NCBI RefSeq assembly: GCF_002234915.1
Contig: NZ_NEWD01000004.1
Coordinates: 248,001 to 312,000, forward strand
DNA from: Bifidobacterium vansinderenii
Lineage (GTDB): Bacteria > Actinomycetota > Actinomycetes > Actinomycetales > Bifidobacteriaceae
DNA length: 64,000 nt
Direction: 5' to 3'
Within the stretch, counting starts at the first letter, position 1. Every line of letters starts with the position of its first letter. The notes below the pieces were generated by a model, which did not search any database, had not been told where the DNA came from, and worked only from the letters and a program-made list of their open reading frames with translations. Of this stretch, positions 7,425-17,291 are shown one piece after another. The position numbers were made by a program, and so were the translations under genes.

Positions 7425-10157
7425 CTAGTCGCGCTGGGAGGCTTCCTCGACGGCCTTGAGGCCTTCGCGCTCCACGCGCTTGGCGTGGCCCTCGGCCTGC
7501 GAGACGCCGTAGTAGGCGGCGATGGCGATGTCCTTCATATCCTCGATCATCGGGATACGCGGGTTGGCCGGGGTGCACTGATCCTCGTAGGCGCGCATGC
7601 CGATCTGGTCGAGCACGCTCCAGAAGTACTCCTCGTCAACGCCGGTGGCCTTGAAGGAGCGGTCCATGCCCAGCTTGTTGTCGCGGTAGTCCTCGACGGC
7701 GCGGGCCAGGTTCTCGACGCCCTCCTCCGGGGTACGGCCGGGATCGACGCCAAGGTTCTTGGCGATCTCCTGGTAGCGCTCCGGGGCCACGTACTTGTTG
7801 TACTTCGGCCAGCTGGTCGGCTCGTCCGGGATCTGGCCGTTGTAGCGGATCACGTACGGCAGCAGGATGGAGTTGGTGCGACCGTGTGCGATGTGGCACA
7901 GGGCGCCGATGGTGTGCGCCATACCGTGGCACATGCCGAGGAACGCGGAGCCGAATGCCATGCCGGCCATGGTGGCGGCGTTGTGCATCTTCTCCTGGGC
8001 CAGCGGGTTGGCCGGGCCTTCCTTCACGGAGGTCTCCAGGTTCTCCCAGATCAGCTTGGCCGCGTGCAGCGCCATGCCGTCGGTGAAGTCGTTGGCGTAC
8101 ACGGAGACGTAAGCCTCGAAGGAGTGGGTCAGGGCGTCGAAGCCGGAGTCGGAGGCCAGCTTGCGCGGCTGGGTGCGGGCGAGCACCGGATCCACGATGG
8201 CCACGGACGGGGTCAGCGCGTAGTCGGTGATCGGGTACTTGTAGCCGGTCTTGTGATCGGTGATCACGGCGAACGGCGTGACCTCGGAACCGGTACCGGA
8301 GGAGGTCGGGATGCACACCAGGCGGGCCTTCTTGCCCAGCTCGGGCAGCTTGAACGCGCGCTTGCGGATATCGAAGAACTTCTCGCGGATGTCGGAGAAT
8401 TCGATTTCCGGGTGCTCGTAGAGCAGCCACATGATCTTGGCGGCGTCCATCGGGGAACCACCACCGATGGCGATGATGGTGTCGGGCTGGAACTCGTCGC
8501 GCATCATGGCGGCGCCACGCTCGACGGTGTCGACGGAGGGCTCCGGCTCGACGTAGTCGATGATGCGGTAGTCGACGTGGTTCGGACGCAGACGCAGCTG
8601 CTGGATGGCCTTCTCCACCACGCCGAGGTCGAGCATGACCTTGTCGCAGACGATGACGACGCGGCTCACGCCGCCCATGTCGCGCAGGTACTTGATCGCG
8701 TTCGGCTCGAAGTAGGTCTTGGCCGGGATCTTGAACCACTGCATGTTGTTGTTCCTCCGAGCGACACGCTTGATGTTGATGAGGTTGACCGCCTGGACGT
8801 TGCCGGAGACGGAGTTTCCGCCGTAGGAGCCGCAGCCGAGGGTCAGCGACGGGGCGATGGCGTTGTAGATGTCGCCGATGCCGCCGAGGGAGCTCGGGGA
8901 GTTCCAGATGATGCGGCATGCGTGCATGCGGTTGCCGTACTCGCGGACCAGAGCCTCATCGTTGGTGTGGATGGCGGCGGTGTGGCCGGCACCGTGCAGG
9001 AGCATCTTCTCGCACATCTCGAAGGCCTCTTCCTTGTTGTCGGAACGCAGGAAGGCCTGAACGGGGGCGAGCTTCTCCATGGTCAGCGGCTCCATCTCGC
9101 CGACTTCCTTGCACTCGGCGGCGAGGATGGTGGCGTCCTCCGGGATCTCGAATCCGGCGGCGTGGGCGATGAACTGCGGGGACTTGCCCGGCACCACGGA
9201 GTTGAGCTTGGTCTTCTGGCCCTCGTACTCGTAGGCGGTGACGCCGAACATGTACTTCTCCAGCTTGGCCTTCTCCTCGGCGTTGACGAAGTAGGCCTTG
9301 CGGCGCTTCATCTCGGCGAGCAGCGGCTCGTACACGGACTTGTCGGCGATCACGGCCTGCTCGGTGGCGCAGATCATGCCGTAGTCGAAGTGCTTGGAAA
9401 GCACCAGGTCGTTGGCGGTGCGCACGATGTCGGCGTCCGGGGCGACGTAGGCCGGGGCATTGCCGGCGCCCACGCCGAGGGCGGGCTTGCCGGAGGTGTA
9501 CGCCGCCTTGACCATGCCGGGGCCGCCGGTGGCGAGAATGGTGGCGATGCCGGGGTGCTTCATGAGCGCGCCGGTGGCCTCGATGGACGGGTGCTCGATC
9601 CACTGGATGCAGTCCTCGGGAGCACCGGCCGCGATGGCGGCGTCACGCACGATGCGGGCGGCCTCCACGGAGCTCTTCTGCGCACCGGGGTGGAAGCCGA
9701 AGACGATCGGGCAGCGGGTCTTCAGAGCGATGAGGGACTTGAAGATGGCGGTGGAGGTGGGGTTGGTGACCGGGGTGACGCCGGCGACCACGCCGACGGG
9801 CTCGGCGATCTCGGTGATGCCCTCGACGTCGTCCTCGTGGATGATGCCCACGGTGCGCTGACGGGCGAGGTGGTTGGTGACGTGCTCACAAGCGAAGATG
9901 TTCTTGGTGGCCTTGTCCTCCACCAGACCACGACCGGTCTCCTCTACGGCCATCTTGGCAAGCACCAGGTGCTTGTTCAGAGCGGCGATGGAGGCCTTGG
10001 CCACGATGTGATCGACCTGCTTCTGGTCGAGCTGCTCGAACTTGTCAAGCGCGACCAGCGCCTTCTTGACGAGGGCATCGACCTCCTGCTCGGCAGGGTT
10101 GATGTCAGTGACCTGGGCTGCGGCGGGAGCGGCTTCCGCCTTCTTGGATGCTGCCAC
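7425..10157 (-). CDS. adhE: bifunctional acetaldehyde-CoA/alcohol dehydrogenase
   Basis: 910 residues from GTG 10157, the usual AdhE length; AAGGAGGA lies immediately upstream. The protein reduces acetyl-CoA to acetaldehyde and then ethanol, regenerating NAD+ in the bifid shunt; AdhE forms spirosomes. The N-terminal half is an aldehyde dehydrogenase with the catalytic cysteine in YGMICATEQAV. The C-terminal half is an iron alcohol dehydrogenase with GGGSPMDAAK, TSSGTGSEVTPFAVITD and the metal-histidine region GMAHTIGALCHIAHGRTN. It is monocistronic, with its own terminator and an upstream CRP-like palindrome. Confidence 0.97.
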   Translation of the reverse strand: MAASKKAEAAPAAAQVTDINPAEQEVDALVKKALVALDKFEQLDQKQVDHIVAKASIAALNKHLVLAKMAVEETGRGLVEDKATKNIFACEHVTNHLARQRTVGIIHEDDVEGITEIAEPVGVVAGVTPVTNPTSTAIFKSLIALKTRCPIVFGFHPGAQKSSVEAARIVRDAAIAAGAPEDCIQWIEHPSIEATGALMKHPGIATILATGGPGMVKAAYTSGKPALGVGAGNAPAYVAPDADIVRTANDLVLSKHFDYGMICATEQAVIADKSVYEPLLAEMKRRKAYFVNAEEKAKLEKYMFGVTAYEYEGQKTKLNSVVPGKSPQFIAHAAGFEIPEDATILAAECKEVGEMEPLTMEKLAPVQAFLRSDNKEEAFEMCEKMLLHGAGHTAAIHTNDEALVREYGNRMHACRIIWNSPSSLGGIGDIYNAIAPSLTLGCGSYGGNSVSGNVQAVNLINIKRVARRNNNMQWFKIPAKTYFEPNAIKYLRDMGGVSRVVIVCDKVMLDLGVVEKAIQQLRLRPNHVDYRIIDYVEPEPSVDTVERGAAMMRDEFQPDTIIAIGGGSPMDAAKIMWLLYEHPEIEFSDIREKFFDIRKRAFKLPELGKKARLVCIPTSSGTGSEVTPFAVITDHKTGYKYPITDYALTPSVAIVDPVLARTQPRKLASDSGFDALTHSFEAYVSVYANDFTDGMALHAAKLIWENLETSVKEGPANPLAQEKMHNAATMAGMAFGSAFLGMCHGMAHTIGALCHIAHGRTNSILLPYVIRYNGQIPDEPTSWPKYNKYVAPERYQEIAKNLGVDPGRTPEEGVENLARAVEDYRDNKLGMDRSFKATGVDEEYFWSVLDQIGMRAYEDQCTPANPRIPMIEDMKDIAIAAYYGVSQAEGHAKRVEREGLKAVEEASQRD

Positions 10158-10208
10158 GTGTCCTCCTTGATCGGGTATCCAAATAAATACGTGTCTGTGC
10201 GGTGGCAC

Positions 10209-10555
10209 CCAATCGAGTCTCTGATCGTGTGCCGACGTGTGTACCTATCCAAAAAAGGGCGCAAAAGATCACAAAAATGATGTTCGTTTTGCGGACGTTT
10301 TCGGAATTCATCACACCGCGGGATGTGATGTACATCACGATAACACCTCCCTCGGCAACACGCCAACCGAAAACGCAAAGTTTTATAAAAGTATTTTCCA
10401 AAAGAGATGAAGTCTCCACGACCATTACTTGATATCGTTGCAATTCCAATGATCTTCAATAAGGGATCATTGTTGATCAATTGCCATCAACGAGCCGTTT
10501 GCCTGCGTGTCGTCACATACTCCCCCGGTGAAATCAAAACGGGGATAATTGAGGT
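10209..10555. promoter_or_regulatory. divergent adhE/glgX control region with a CRP/GlxR-like site at 10324-10339
   Basis: This 350-bp gap separates divergently transcribed adhE and glgX and is clearly AT-richer than the genes. TGTGATGTACATCACG at 10324-10339 fits TGTGA-N6-TCACA with one mismatch; its inner 14 bases are a perfect palindrome. A second inverted repeat, GTTGAT-N8-ATCAAC (10472-10491), lies closer to glgX. Confidence 0.55.
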
Positions 10556-13165
10556 ATGGAAAAGACATCTTTGCATCGTTATGCCACACGACCTGGCATG
10601 TTTCTCACAGACGATGGAGGGGCAGACGCCGTGGTCTGGTCCGACACCGCCGATCAAGTGTGGCTCAGCGTGATCGAGTCCCTGGATCAGCCCAGTGACT
10701 TCTACAACGTCGCCACCGAGCTGCCCAAGAATTCGACCATGCCGTTCCACGAGCAGATCCGACAGTTCCCCATCTGCTCCCGCATTCTCGAGAAGCAGTA
10801 CTGTCGCGAGACCCTGTTCCGCATGAAGGGCCCCAACTACGGCATGTGGTACGTGCATCTGCCCAAGGTGCGCAACGGCATGAGGTACGGCTACCGCGCC
10901 GACGGCGCATGGGATCCGCGCCGCGGCGTGCAGTTCAATCCATACAAGTTCCTGCTCGACCCTTACGCCAAGGGCATTGAAGGACATGTCGACATCGGCC
11001 CGGAGATCTTCCCCTACGAGTGCACGGTGACCAACGGACACGTCGACGGCGCATACGACGGGCCGCCAAGCCGACTCGACTCGCTCGGGCACATGCCCTG
11101 CTCAGTGGTCATTGACGACCGAGACACGCACAAGCACGAAGGCGATCCCGAGCATCCGCATGTGCCGTGGAGCAAGACCGTGATCTACGAACTGCACGTC
11201 AAGGGCTTCACCAAAAACGCGCCATGGATGGACGAGGAGCTTCGCGGCACCTACGCAGGACTCGCCCACCCCACCACCATCGCCTATCTGCAGAACCTCG
11301 GCATCACCTCGGTGGAGCTGCTGCCCATCTTCGCCAAGCAGACCGAGATCGGACTCGCCGAACGCGGGGCCGTCAACTACTGGGGATACTCCACACTCGG
11401 CTATTTCGCACCGGAACCTTCATACGCCACCAAGGCCGCGCAGCGCAAGGGACCGGCAGCGGTCCGCCAGGAAGTCATCGACATGGTGCGCGCGCTGCAC
11501 GCCGGCGGCATCGAGGTGATCCTCGACGTGGTCTACAACCACACGTGCGAAGGCGCGCTCGACGGACCGTCATACAGCTGGCGCGGACTTGACGCCGTGA
11601 GCTACTACTGCCGCAGAGGCGACAACCCCGGCATGCTCGTCGACACCACCGGCTGCGGCAATACGCTCGACTTCACCAACACCCGTGTGATCAACTATGC
11701 GGTGGATTCGCTGCGATACTGGTCCAAGCGCATCGGCGTGGACGGATTCCGCTTCGATCTCGGCGCGTCACTGGCCCGTCTCGAAGGCTCGTTCAGCCGT
11801 CATCATCCGTTCCTCTACGCGCTGCGCAGCGACCTGATCCTCGGCAATCTCAAGATGATCATGGAGCCGTGGGACATCGGCGAAGGCGGCTGGCGCACCG
11901 GACAGTTCGGCGTGCCGTTCGCCGAATGGAACGATCGTTTCCGCGACTCCACACGACGATTCTGGCTCACCGACGTCGATAGCCTCTCCCGTGGGCACGG
12001 CAACGCCATCGGCATGCAGGAGATGGCCACCCGACTGTGCGGATCGGCCGATCTGTTCGCCACCGAACCCGGACGCGGCGCCATCGCGTCGATCAACTTC
12101 GTCTCCTGCCACGACGGATTCACCACCACCGACCTCACCCGCTACTCCACCAAGCACAACGAGGCGAACGGCGAAGACAACCGCGACGGCTCCAGCGTGA
12201 ACCACTCGGTGAACTTCGGCGTGGAAGGCCCCAGCAACGACCCGGTCATCGAGGCCAAGCGCGAACGCGCGGCCATGAACCTGCTCGCCACCGTGCTCAC
12301 CAGCCTCGGCACGCCCATGCTGCTCGCCGGCGACGAATTCCGCAACACCCAGCACGGCAACAACAACGCCTACTGCCAGGACAGCAACATCGGCTGGCTG
12401 AACTGGGACTGGCTGTTCTCCTCCAAGCGCACGCCGCAGCTCAAGCGCCTGGAGCTCACGCACGACCTGATAGCGCTGCGCAAGTCCATCGACCAGTACC
12501 ATCACGAGGAGTTCTTCACCAGACTGTCCATGCTTGGCCTGCCCAAACCGTCGAGTCATGTGCAGTGGTTCCTGCCCGACGGCACCACGCCGATGGAACA
12601 CGACTGGTTCAACAACACGCAGCGCAGCTTCACCATGCGTCTGGTCTCCGACGAGGTGCCGGACGTGGCCATCGTGATCAACGGCGTGGACGAGGAGACC
12701 GAGTTCACGCTGCCCGCCGACTGCGAATGGCGCATGATGTGGAGTTCCGGAGAGGTGGACGACACGTCGCCGATTCATCTGAGCGAGCACGACGGCGTGG
12801 ATGAGGCATTCGACCAGTATTCGGCGCGCGCACGCAAGGCGTCGAAGGAGGACAACGACATCGTGACGTGGACACAGACCGTGCCGACCGAGGCCATCCA
12901 GCGTCTGGTGCAACAGCACAATGATCCGTTTGATGACGATGGTGACGGTGGCGCCGACGGTGGGGATATGTCCGATCATTCCGATGGTTCGATCAACGAA
13001 CGGGTAAAGGATGCGGGACGACAGTCGCAGCGCGCTACCGTCAACGAATCCAATGACGGAGCCGGCGTCCCCGAGGCATCTAGCGTGCAGGAGCCCCAGC
13101 GCGAGAACGACCCGTGGCTGGTCACCGGTCTGTCGATCAGTCTGTTCCAGCAGATCGGCGCATAA
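10556..13165 (+). CDS. glgX: glycogen debranching enzyme (isoamylase-type GH13)
   Basis: 869 residues. It hydrolyses alpha-1,6 branches of glycogen limit dextrins. An N-terminal beta-sandwich (about 1-170) precedes a GH13 barrel with all signature regions: DVVYNHT, the nucleophile in GFRFDLGA, the acid region MEPWDIGEGG and FVSCHDGFT. From about residue 770 there is an Asp/Gly/Ser-rich tail (for example DDDGDGGADGGD) beyond the normal GlgX end, likely disordered. It pairs functionally with the nearby malQ. A strong terminator follows. Confidence 0.93.
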   Translation: MEKTSLHRYATRPGMFLTDDGGADAVVWSDTADQVWLSVIESLDQPSDFYNVATELPKNSTMPFHEQIRQFPICSRILEKQYCRETLFRMKGPNYGMWYVHLPKVRNGMRYGYRADGAWDPRRGVQFNPYKFLLDPYAKGIEGHVDIGPEIFPYECTVTNGHVDGAYDGPPSRLDSLGHMPCSVVIDDRDTHKHEGDPEHPHVPWSKTVIYELHVKGFTKNAPWMDEELRGTYAGLAHPTTIAYLQNLGITSVELLPIFAKQTEIGLAERGAVNYWGYSTLGYFAPEPSYATKAAQRKGPAAVRQEVIDMVRALHAGGIEVILDVVYNHTCEGALDGPSYSWRGLDAVSYYCRRGDNPGMLVDTTGCGNTLDFTNTRVINYAVDSLRYWSKRIGVDGFRFDLGASLARLEGSFSRHHPFLYALRSDLILGNLKMIMEPWDIGEGGWRTGQFGVPFAEWNDRFRDSTRRFWLTDVDSLSRGHGNAIGMQEMATRLCGSADLFATEPGRGAIASINFVSCHDGFTTTDLTRYSTKHNEANGEDNRDGSSVNHSVNFGVEGPSNDPVIEAKRERAAMNLLATVLTSLGTPMLLAGDEFRNTQHGNNNAYCQDSNIGWLNWDWLFSSKRTPQLKRLELTHDLIALRKSIDQYHHEEFFTRLSMLGLPKPSSHVQWFLPDGTTPMEHDWFNNTQRSFTMRLVSDEVPDVAIVINGVDEETEFTLPADCEWRMMWSSGEVDDTSPIHLSEHDGVDEAFDQYSARARKASKEDNDIVTWTQTVPTEAIQRLVQQHNDPFDDDGDGGADGGDMSDHSDGSINERVKDAGRQSQRATVNESNDGAGVPEASSVQEPQRENDPWLVTGLSISLFQQIGA

Positions 13166-13195
13166 CGGAACGTCCCCGCAGACACGGGAAAACAG

Positions 13196-13234
13196 GGAAA
13201 GCCCCTGCCTCCACATGGGAGACAGGGGCTTTCC
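13196..13234 (+). terminator. terminator after glgX
   Basis: GGAAAGCCCCTG (13196-13207) pairs perfectly with CAGGGGCTTTCC (13223-13234). It sits 30 bp beyond the glgX stop and 60 bp before the convergent rpsI stop. Confidence 0.8.
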
Positions 13235-13292
13235 GTATGCTGTGCGCCGTGCACACCACCGAAGGCAGCATACACATGCAATACCGCAAGCT

Positions 13293-13778
13293 TTAGCGCT
13301 TGGAGTACTGCGGAGCGCGACGAGCCTTGTGCAGACCGGCCTTCTTGCGTTCCACCGCACGGGCGTCACGGGTCAGGAAGCCAGCCTTCTTCAGGGCGGC
13401 GCGGTTGGCGTCGCGGTCGATGGCGTTCAGAGCGCGGGCCACGCCGAGGCGGATGGCGCCGGCCTGGCCGGTGGTGCCGCCACCGTCAACGAGGACGATC
13501 ACGTCGAACTTGCCCTCGAGCTTCAGCAGCACGATCGGAGAGTTGACCTCACGCTGCTGGATCTTGCCCGGGAAGTGCTCTTCCAGCGAGCGGCCGTTGA
13601 TGGTCCACTTGCCGGTGCCGGGAACCAGACGCACGCGGGCGACGGCTTCCTTACGACGGCCGGTGCCGTAGCCCGGGGCGATCGTGGAAGTACCGGTGCC
13701 AGCGCCGGCGTTGGTCTCGGAAGTGTACTCGGTGAGCTCCGTCTCGGTCTCCTGGACCGCGGAAGTGTTTTCAGCCAT
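13293..13778 (-). CDS. rpsI: 30S ribosomal protein S9
   Basis: 161 residues, longer than the 130 of E. coli because of an N-terminal Thr/Glu-rich extension of about 35 residues seen in actinobacteria. The core begins [20 protein letters not shown] and ends [17 protein letters not shown], whose basic tail reaches the P-site tRNA. It forms an operon with rplM, 29 bp upstream. Confidence 0.97.
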   Translation of the reverse strand: MAENTSAVQETETELTEYTSETNAGAGTGTSTIAPGYGTGRRKEAVARVRLVPGTGKWTINGRSLEEHFPGKIQQREVNSPIVLLKLEGKFDVIVLVDGGGTTGQAGAIRLGVARALNAIDRDANRAALKKAGFLTRDARAVERKKAGLHKARRAPQYSKR

Positions 13779-13807
13779 AATCGGTTACTCCTTCTTTCGG
13801 TCCTAGA

Positions 13808-14257
13808 TCACTTAGCCTGCTGAGAGACCTGGGAGATCTCGTACTGGACGGGCTGCTGGCCGGCGTGCGGGTGCTCCGGGCCGGTGTAGATGCGCAGACG
13901 ATCGAGCTGCACCTTGGCGAGGCGGTTCTTCGGGAGCATGCCCTTGACCGCGGCCTTGATCATGCGAGCCGGATCCTTCTGCAGCAGCTCGCCGTAGGAA
14001 TCGGCGCGCAGACCACCCGGGAAGCCGGAGTGGGTGTACAGGTTCTTGCCCAGCTTGTTGCCGGACAGGGCGATCTTCTCGGCGTTGACGATGACGACGA
14101 AGTTGCCGCCGTCAGCGTGCGGAGCGTACGTCGGCTTGTTCTTGCCGCGCAGCAGAGTAGCGGCGGTGGTCGCGAGACGGCCAAGCACCACGTCGGTGGC
14201 GTCGATGACGTACCACTCGTGAGTCAGATCGTTAGCCTTCGGAGTGAAAGTTTTCAC
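13808..14257 (-). CDS. rplM: 50S ribosomal protein L13
   Basis: 149 residues, normal length. L13 is an early 23S rRNA-binding assembly protein. [19 protein letters not shown] and the [14 protein letters not shown] block near residues 125-138 identify it. It leads the rplM-rpsI operon; its promoter must lie in 14258-14440, where I see AT-rich patches but no confident boxes. Confidence 0.97.
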   Translation of the reverse strand: MKTFTPKANDLTHEWYVIDATDVVLGRLATTAATLLRGKNKPTYAPHADGGNFVVIVNAEKIALSGNKLGKNLYTHSGFPGGLRADSYGELLQKDPARMIKAAVKGMLPKNRLAKVQLDRLRIYTGPEHPHAGQQPVQYEISQVSQQAK

Positions 14258-14442
14258 GATATACCTTTTCTATCTATTGTGTTCCGGGCAGTCGTGGATT
14301 GGTCAGATCCGTCATGCCGCATTATCCGTGGGCTCCCTGAAAGTCCTAATGGCGAGTGGGACAGCGCTTTGAAGGACCCCTGGGAAACACAACAATCAAT
14401 TAGCATACCGCGTTTTTCGCGTTCGTCAAAATAAGCGCAAGA

Positions 14443-15015
14443 TCACGACACGCCGGTGATTTCGGCGTAAAGTCGCTCCAGACGGCTCTCGCGCACGGCC
14501 TTGCCGAGCTCGCATTCCCACACCACGATCACACGCCATCCCATGGCCTCGAGCTCGGCGTGCTGACGACGGTCGCGCTCACGGTTGCGGGTGAGCTTCG
14601 CCGTCCAGAATTCCACGTTCGACTTGGGCATCGTATGTTTTGAACAGCCTTCGTGCATATGCCAGAAGCAGCCGTTGACGAACACTACGGCGTGCCATTT
14701 CGGCAGGACGACGTCGGGATGGCCGGGATAGCGCTTGTCGTTCTTGCGGAATCGCAGACCTCGGGAGAACAGATACCGGCGGACCATCACCTCGATCGAC
14801 GTGTCCTTGCCGCGAATGTGCGACATCGTGTAACTGCGGGTGCCGCGTTCGTATTTCTCGGGACGGCCGTCCGCACGCCTTTTCACGTGTTTCGTTGCAT
14901 GTTTCTCCGCACGCTTCGATTTGTGTTTTGCCCGAACGGACGAAGGCGGAGACCCGGCCTGTGCGGCCTTGCGGGTCCCCGCCTTCATCGATCGAACGGA
15001 GTCTGTGGAGCTCAC
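14443..15015 (-). CDS. vsr: very short patch repair (Vsr) mismatch endonuclease
   Basis: 190 residues from GTG 15015, which overlaps the malQ stop as GTGA; ATG 14988 (181 residues) is an alternative. Vsr nicks DNA 5' of the T in T:G mismatches left by deamination of 5-methylcytosine. The core TRSYTMSHIRGKDTSIEVMV, the PGHPDVVL aspartate, VFVNGCFWHMHEGC and WRVIVVWECEL match Vsr catalytic and zinc regions. The N-terminal 60 residues are an unusually long Lys/Arg-rich tail. Vsr genes usually adjoin a cytosine methyltransferase; none is present here. Confidence 0.88.
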   Translation of the reverse strand: MSSTDSVRSMKAGTRKAAQAGSPPSSVRAKHKSKRAEKHATKHVKRRADGRPEKYERGTRSYTMSHIRGKDTSIEVMVRRYLFSRGLRFRKNDKRYPGHPDVVLPKWHAVVFVNGCFWHMHEGCSKHTMPKSNVEFWTAKLTRNRERDRRQHAELEAMGWRVIVVWECELGKAVRESRLERLYAEITGVS

Positions 15016-17183
15016 TTCTCGCCGCGCATCACGGCCGCGAGGGACTGCACGCGCTCGTTGGAGAACAGGTTCTCCACACCCACCACGTGACCGTCGCCGT
15101 CGGCGAGCGGAATGCGCCAGTTCGGATACTCGTTGTTCGTACCCGGCTGGTTCTGCGTGCGCTTCTCCCCCACACCGTCGGTGATGGTGGCGCACAGCAG
15201 CTTCGACGGGGCCGCGCACAGCGCACGGTGCATGCCTTCGATGAGATCCTGCTCGTGTTCGGCCTCGTTGTTCAGCCAGCCGCGCTTGATGAAGCCGCCG
15301 TCGGCGAGCATGGACAGCAGCGCATCGTGCTCGCGCTTGGCGTCGGCCATGAACTCCTCCTCGCTGCCGGTGAGCAGATGCAGCTGGCTGCGCAGCTTCA
15401 CATGCTCATAGGTGAGGTAGCCAGCGGTGGGCGGAATGTCGTGCGTGGTCACCGAGGCAAGGGTGAGCGGACGCCAATCCTGCGGCCTGCGGAACTTGCC
15501 ATCGCGCTGCTCGAACCATTCGATGGCGCAGCCGAGCAGACCGTGTTCGGCCAGCGAGTGGGCCATGTACTCGGGCACCACGCCAAGGTCCTCGCCCACC
15601 ACGACGCCATGGGCGCGCGTGGCCTCGAGGGCGAGAATGCCCAGCATGACCGCGGAGTCGTAGTACACGTAGGCGCCCTTCTTGGCGCTGCGTCCCTCGG
15701 GGATCCACCACAGACGGAACAGACCGATGGCGTGGTCGATGCGCACCGCGCCGGCGTGGGCGAACATGCCGGCCACGATGTCGCGGTAGGCCTTGTAGCC
15801 GGTGGCCGCAAGATAGTTCGGGTTGAGCGGCGGCTGGCTCCAGTTCTGACCCTGCTGGTTGTAGAAGTCCGGCGGGGCGCCCACGGTGGCGCCGTAGGCG
15901 AAGCGCTCGGGGTTCCACCACACGTCGGAGCCGTACGGATGCACGCCCACTGCCATGTCGCTCATCAGGCCGATCGCCATGTTCGCGTCCTGGGCGGTCT
16001 GCTGGGCGTCGGCCAGCTGTTCATCGGCGATCCATTCGAGCCAGCGATAGAAGTCCAGCGTATCGGGGTACTGGCTGCGCAGCTGGGCCACCTCGGGAGA
16101 ATTGCGGTTGAAGGTCTTCACCCACGATCCGGGCTCGCCGGTGGGGGCGCCCCACTTGTCGTAGGCCAAGCACCAGGTGGCGTAACCCTCGAGGTCCTCG
16201 CCGGCCTGGGCCTTGAACGCGTCGAACTCCTTCTGACGTTCGGGCGTGCGACCGGCCTTGAAGATCGTCCACAGGGCCGGCATCTTGGCGTTCCACATGG
16301 CGTCGCGATCGATCTTCTCGGCGTTCTCGTTCAACGCGCCGACCGTCTCATGCAGACGATCGATCTCGGACTTTGCCTCGTCGGACAGCTCCGAATACTC
16401 GGGAACGCTCTGCGGGTTGATGTACGTGAAATTGACGAACCTGCGCGAGATCGGCAGGTACGGCGACGGCGTCAGCGGCGTGCACGGCTCGCCGGCGTGC
16501 ACCGGATTGATAAGCATGAAGTCGGCGCCGGTCTTCTCCTTGGCGTCGCGCAGCATGGTCTTGAGGTCGGCGAAATCACCGACGCCCCACGAGTCCTGCG
16601 AGCGCACGGAGTAGAACTGGGCCATCCAACCCCACAGGTGACCGTTCTTCATCGGGTCGAGCAGGTCGATCTTCGCCGGGGCACTGATCAGCGTCGCCTC
16701 TTCGGTGCGATTGCCCACCGTGACGATCAGCTTGTGGTATCCGAGCGGCACGCCCGCCGGGATCACCAGTGCGGAATTGACGATGAACTTGTCTCCGATC
16801 GCCTTGGCCATGGCGCCGTCGCCGGCCACGCACTTGATCGGTTCGGAGTATTCGGTGCCGTCCTCGAGAATGAGCTTGGCCGACGGAACGTCGAACACCT
16901 CGTTGTTGACCTTGACCTTGCTTTCCTGACCGGCGATGTGCAGCAACGTTGCCGGCACAAGACGGCTGTAGCGCTCGGCGTCGGCCTTGCGCAGGGAATC
17001 GAGGATGGCCTCGTTGTTCGAAGCGTCAACGCCGAGACTGCGCAGCACATCGACCAGGACGTCATCGTCGATCTCGACGTATTCACCTTGCTGGCCGACG
17101 TAGAACGTGGCCACACCCTTCATCTTCGCCAACTGAATCAGCGGGCGCGACAGGCGTTCTTTGGTTTCTTCTCGCTGTTCCAT
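15012..17183 (-). CDS. malQ: 4-alpha-glucanotransferase (amylomaltase)
   Basis: 723 residues, the actinobacterial long form. It transfers maltosyl and longer glucan chains between maltodextrins. After an N-terminal domain of about 160 residues comes the GH77 barrel, with LINPVHAGEPCTPLTPSPYL, VRIDHAIGLFRLWWIPEG (nucleophile Asp), GEDLGVVPEYM (acid Glu) and SVTTHDIPPTAGY. It is coupled by a 4-bp overlap to vsr downstream. A gap of 108 bp separates it from the next upstream gene on the same strand. Confidence 0.95.
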   Translation of the reverse strand: MEQREETKERLSRPLIQLAKMKGVATFYVGQQGEYVEIDDDVLVDVLRSLGVDASNNEAILDSLRKADAERYSRLVPATLLHIAGQESKVKVNNEVFDVPSAKLILEDGTEYSEPIKCVAGDGAMAKAIGDKFIVNSALVIPAGVPLGYHKLIVTVGNRTEEATLISAPAKIDLLDPMKNGHLWGWMAQFYSVRSQDSWGVGDFADLKTMLRDAKEKTGADFMLINPVHAGEPCTPLTPSPYLPISRRFVNFTYINPQSVPEYSELSDEAKSEIDRLHETVGALNENAEKIDRDAMWNAKMPALWTIFKAGRTPERQKEFDAFKAQAGEDLEGYATWCLAYDKWGAPTGEPGSWVKTFNRNSPEVAQLRSQYPDTLDFYRWLEWIADEQLADAQQTAQDANMAIGLMSDMAVGVHPYGSDVWWNPERFAYGATVGAPPDFYNQQGQNWSQPPLNPNYLAATGYKAYRDIVAGMFAHAGAVRIDHAIGLFRLWWIPEGRSAKKGAYVYYDSAVMLGILALEATRAHGVVVGEDLGVVPEYMAHSLAEHGLLGCAIEWFEQRDGKFRRPQDWRPLTLASVTTHDIPPTAGYLTYEHVKLRSQLHLLTGSEEEFMADAKREHDALLSMLADGGFIKRGWLNNEAEHEQDLIEGMHRALCAAPSKLLCATITDGVGEKRTQNQPGTNNEYPNWRIPLADGDGHVVGVENLFSNERVQSLAAVMRGEK

Positions 17184-17291
17184 AGTTTCAGCTTAACCCT
17201 GAAACGCCGGTTACATCGTTTGACATTCCGTTTTTACCCTATCGAAACGGCTTTTTTACTGTATGCCGCCGTTTTACCGTGCGGTGTCGTT

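Noticed and set aside
7485-10280. A 931-codon plus-strand open frame opposite adhE
   Set aside because: Antisense shadow of a GC-rich gene; the composition is Val/Gly/Asp/His-rich without domains, and adhE is certain.
11768-13369. A 533-codon minus-strand open frame opposite glgX
   Set aside because: Antisense to a firmly identified GH13 enzyme and crosses its terminator.
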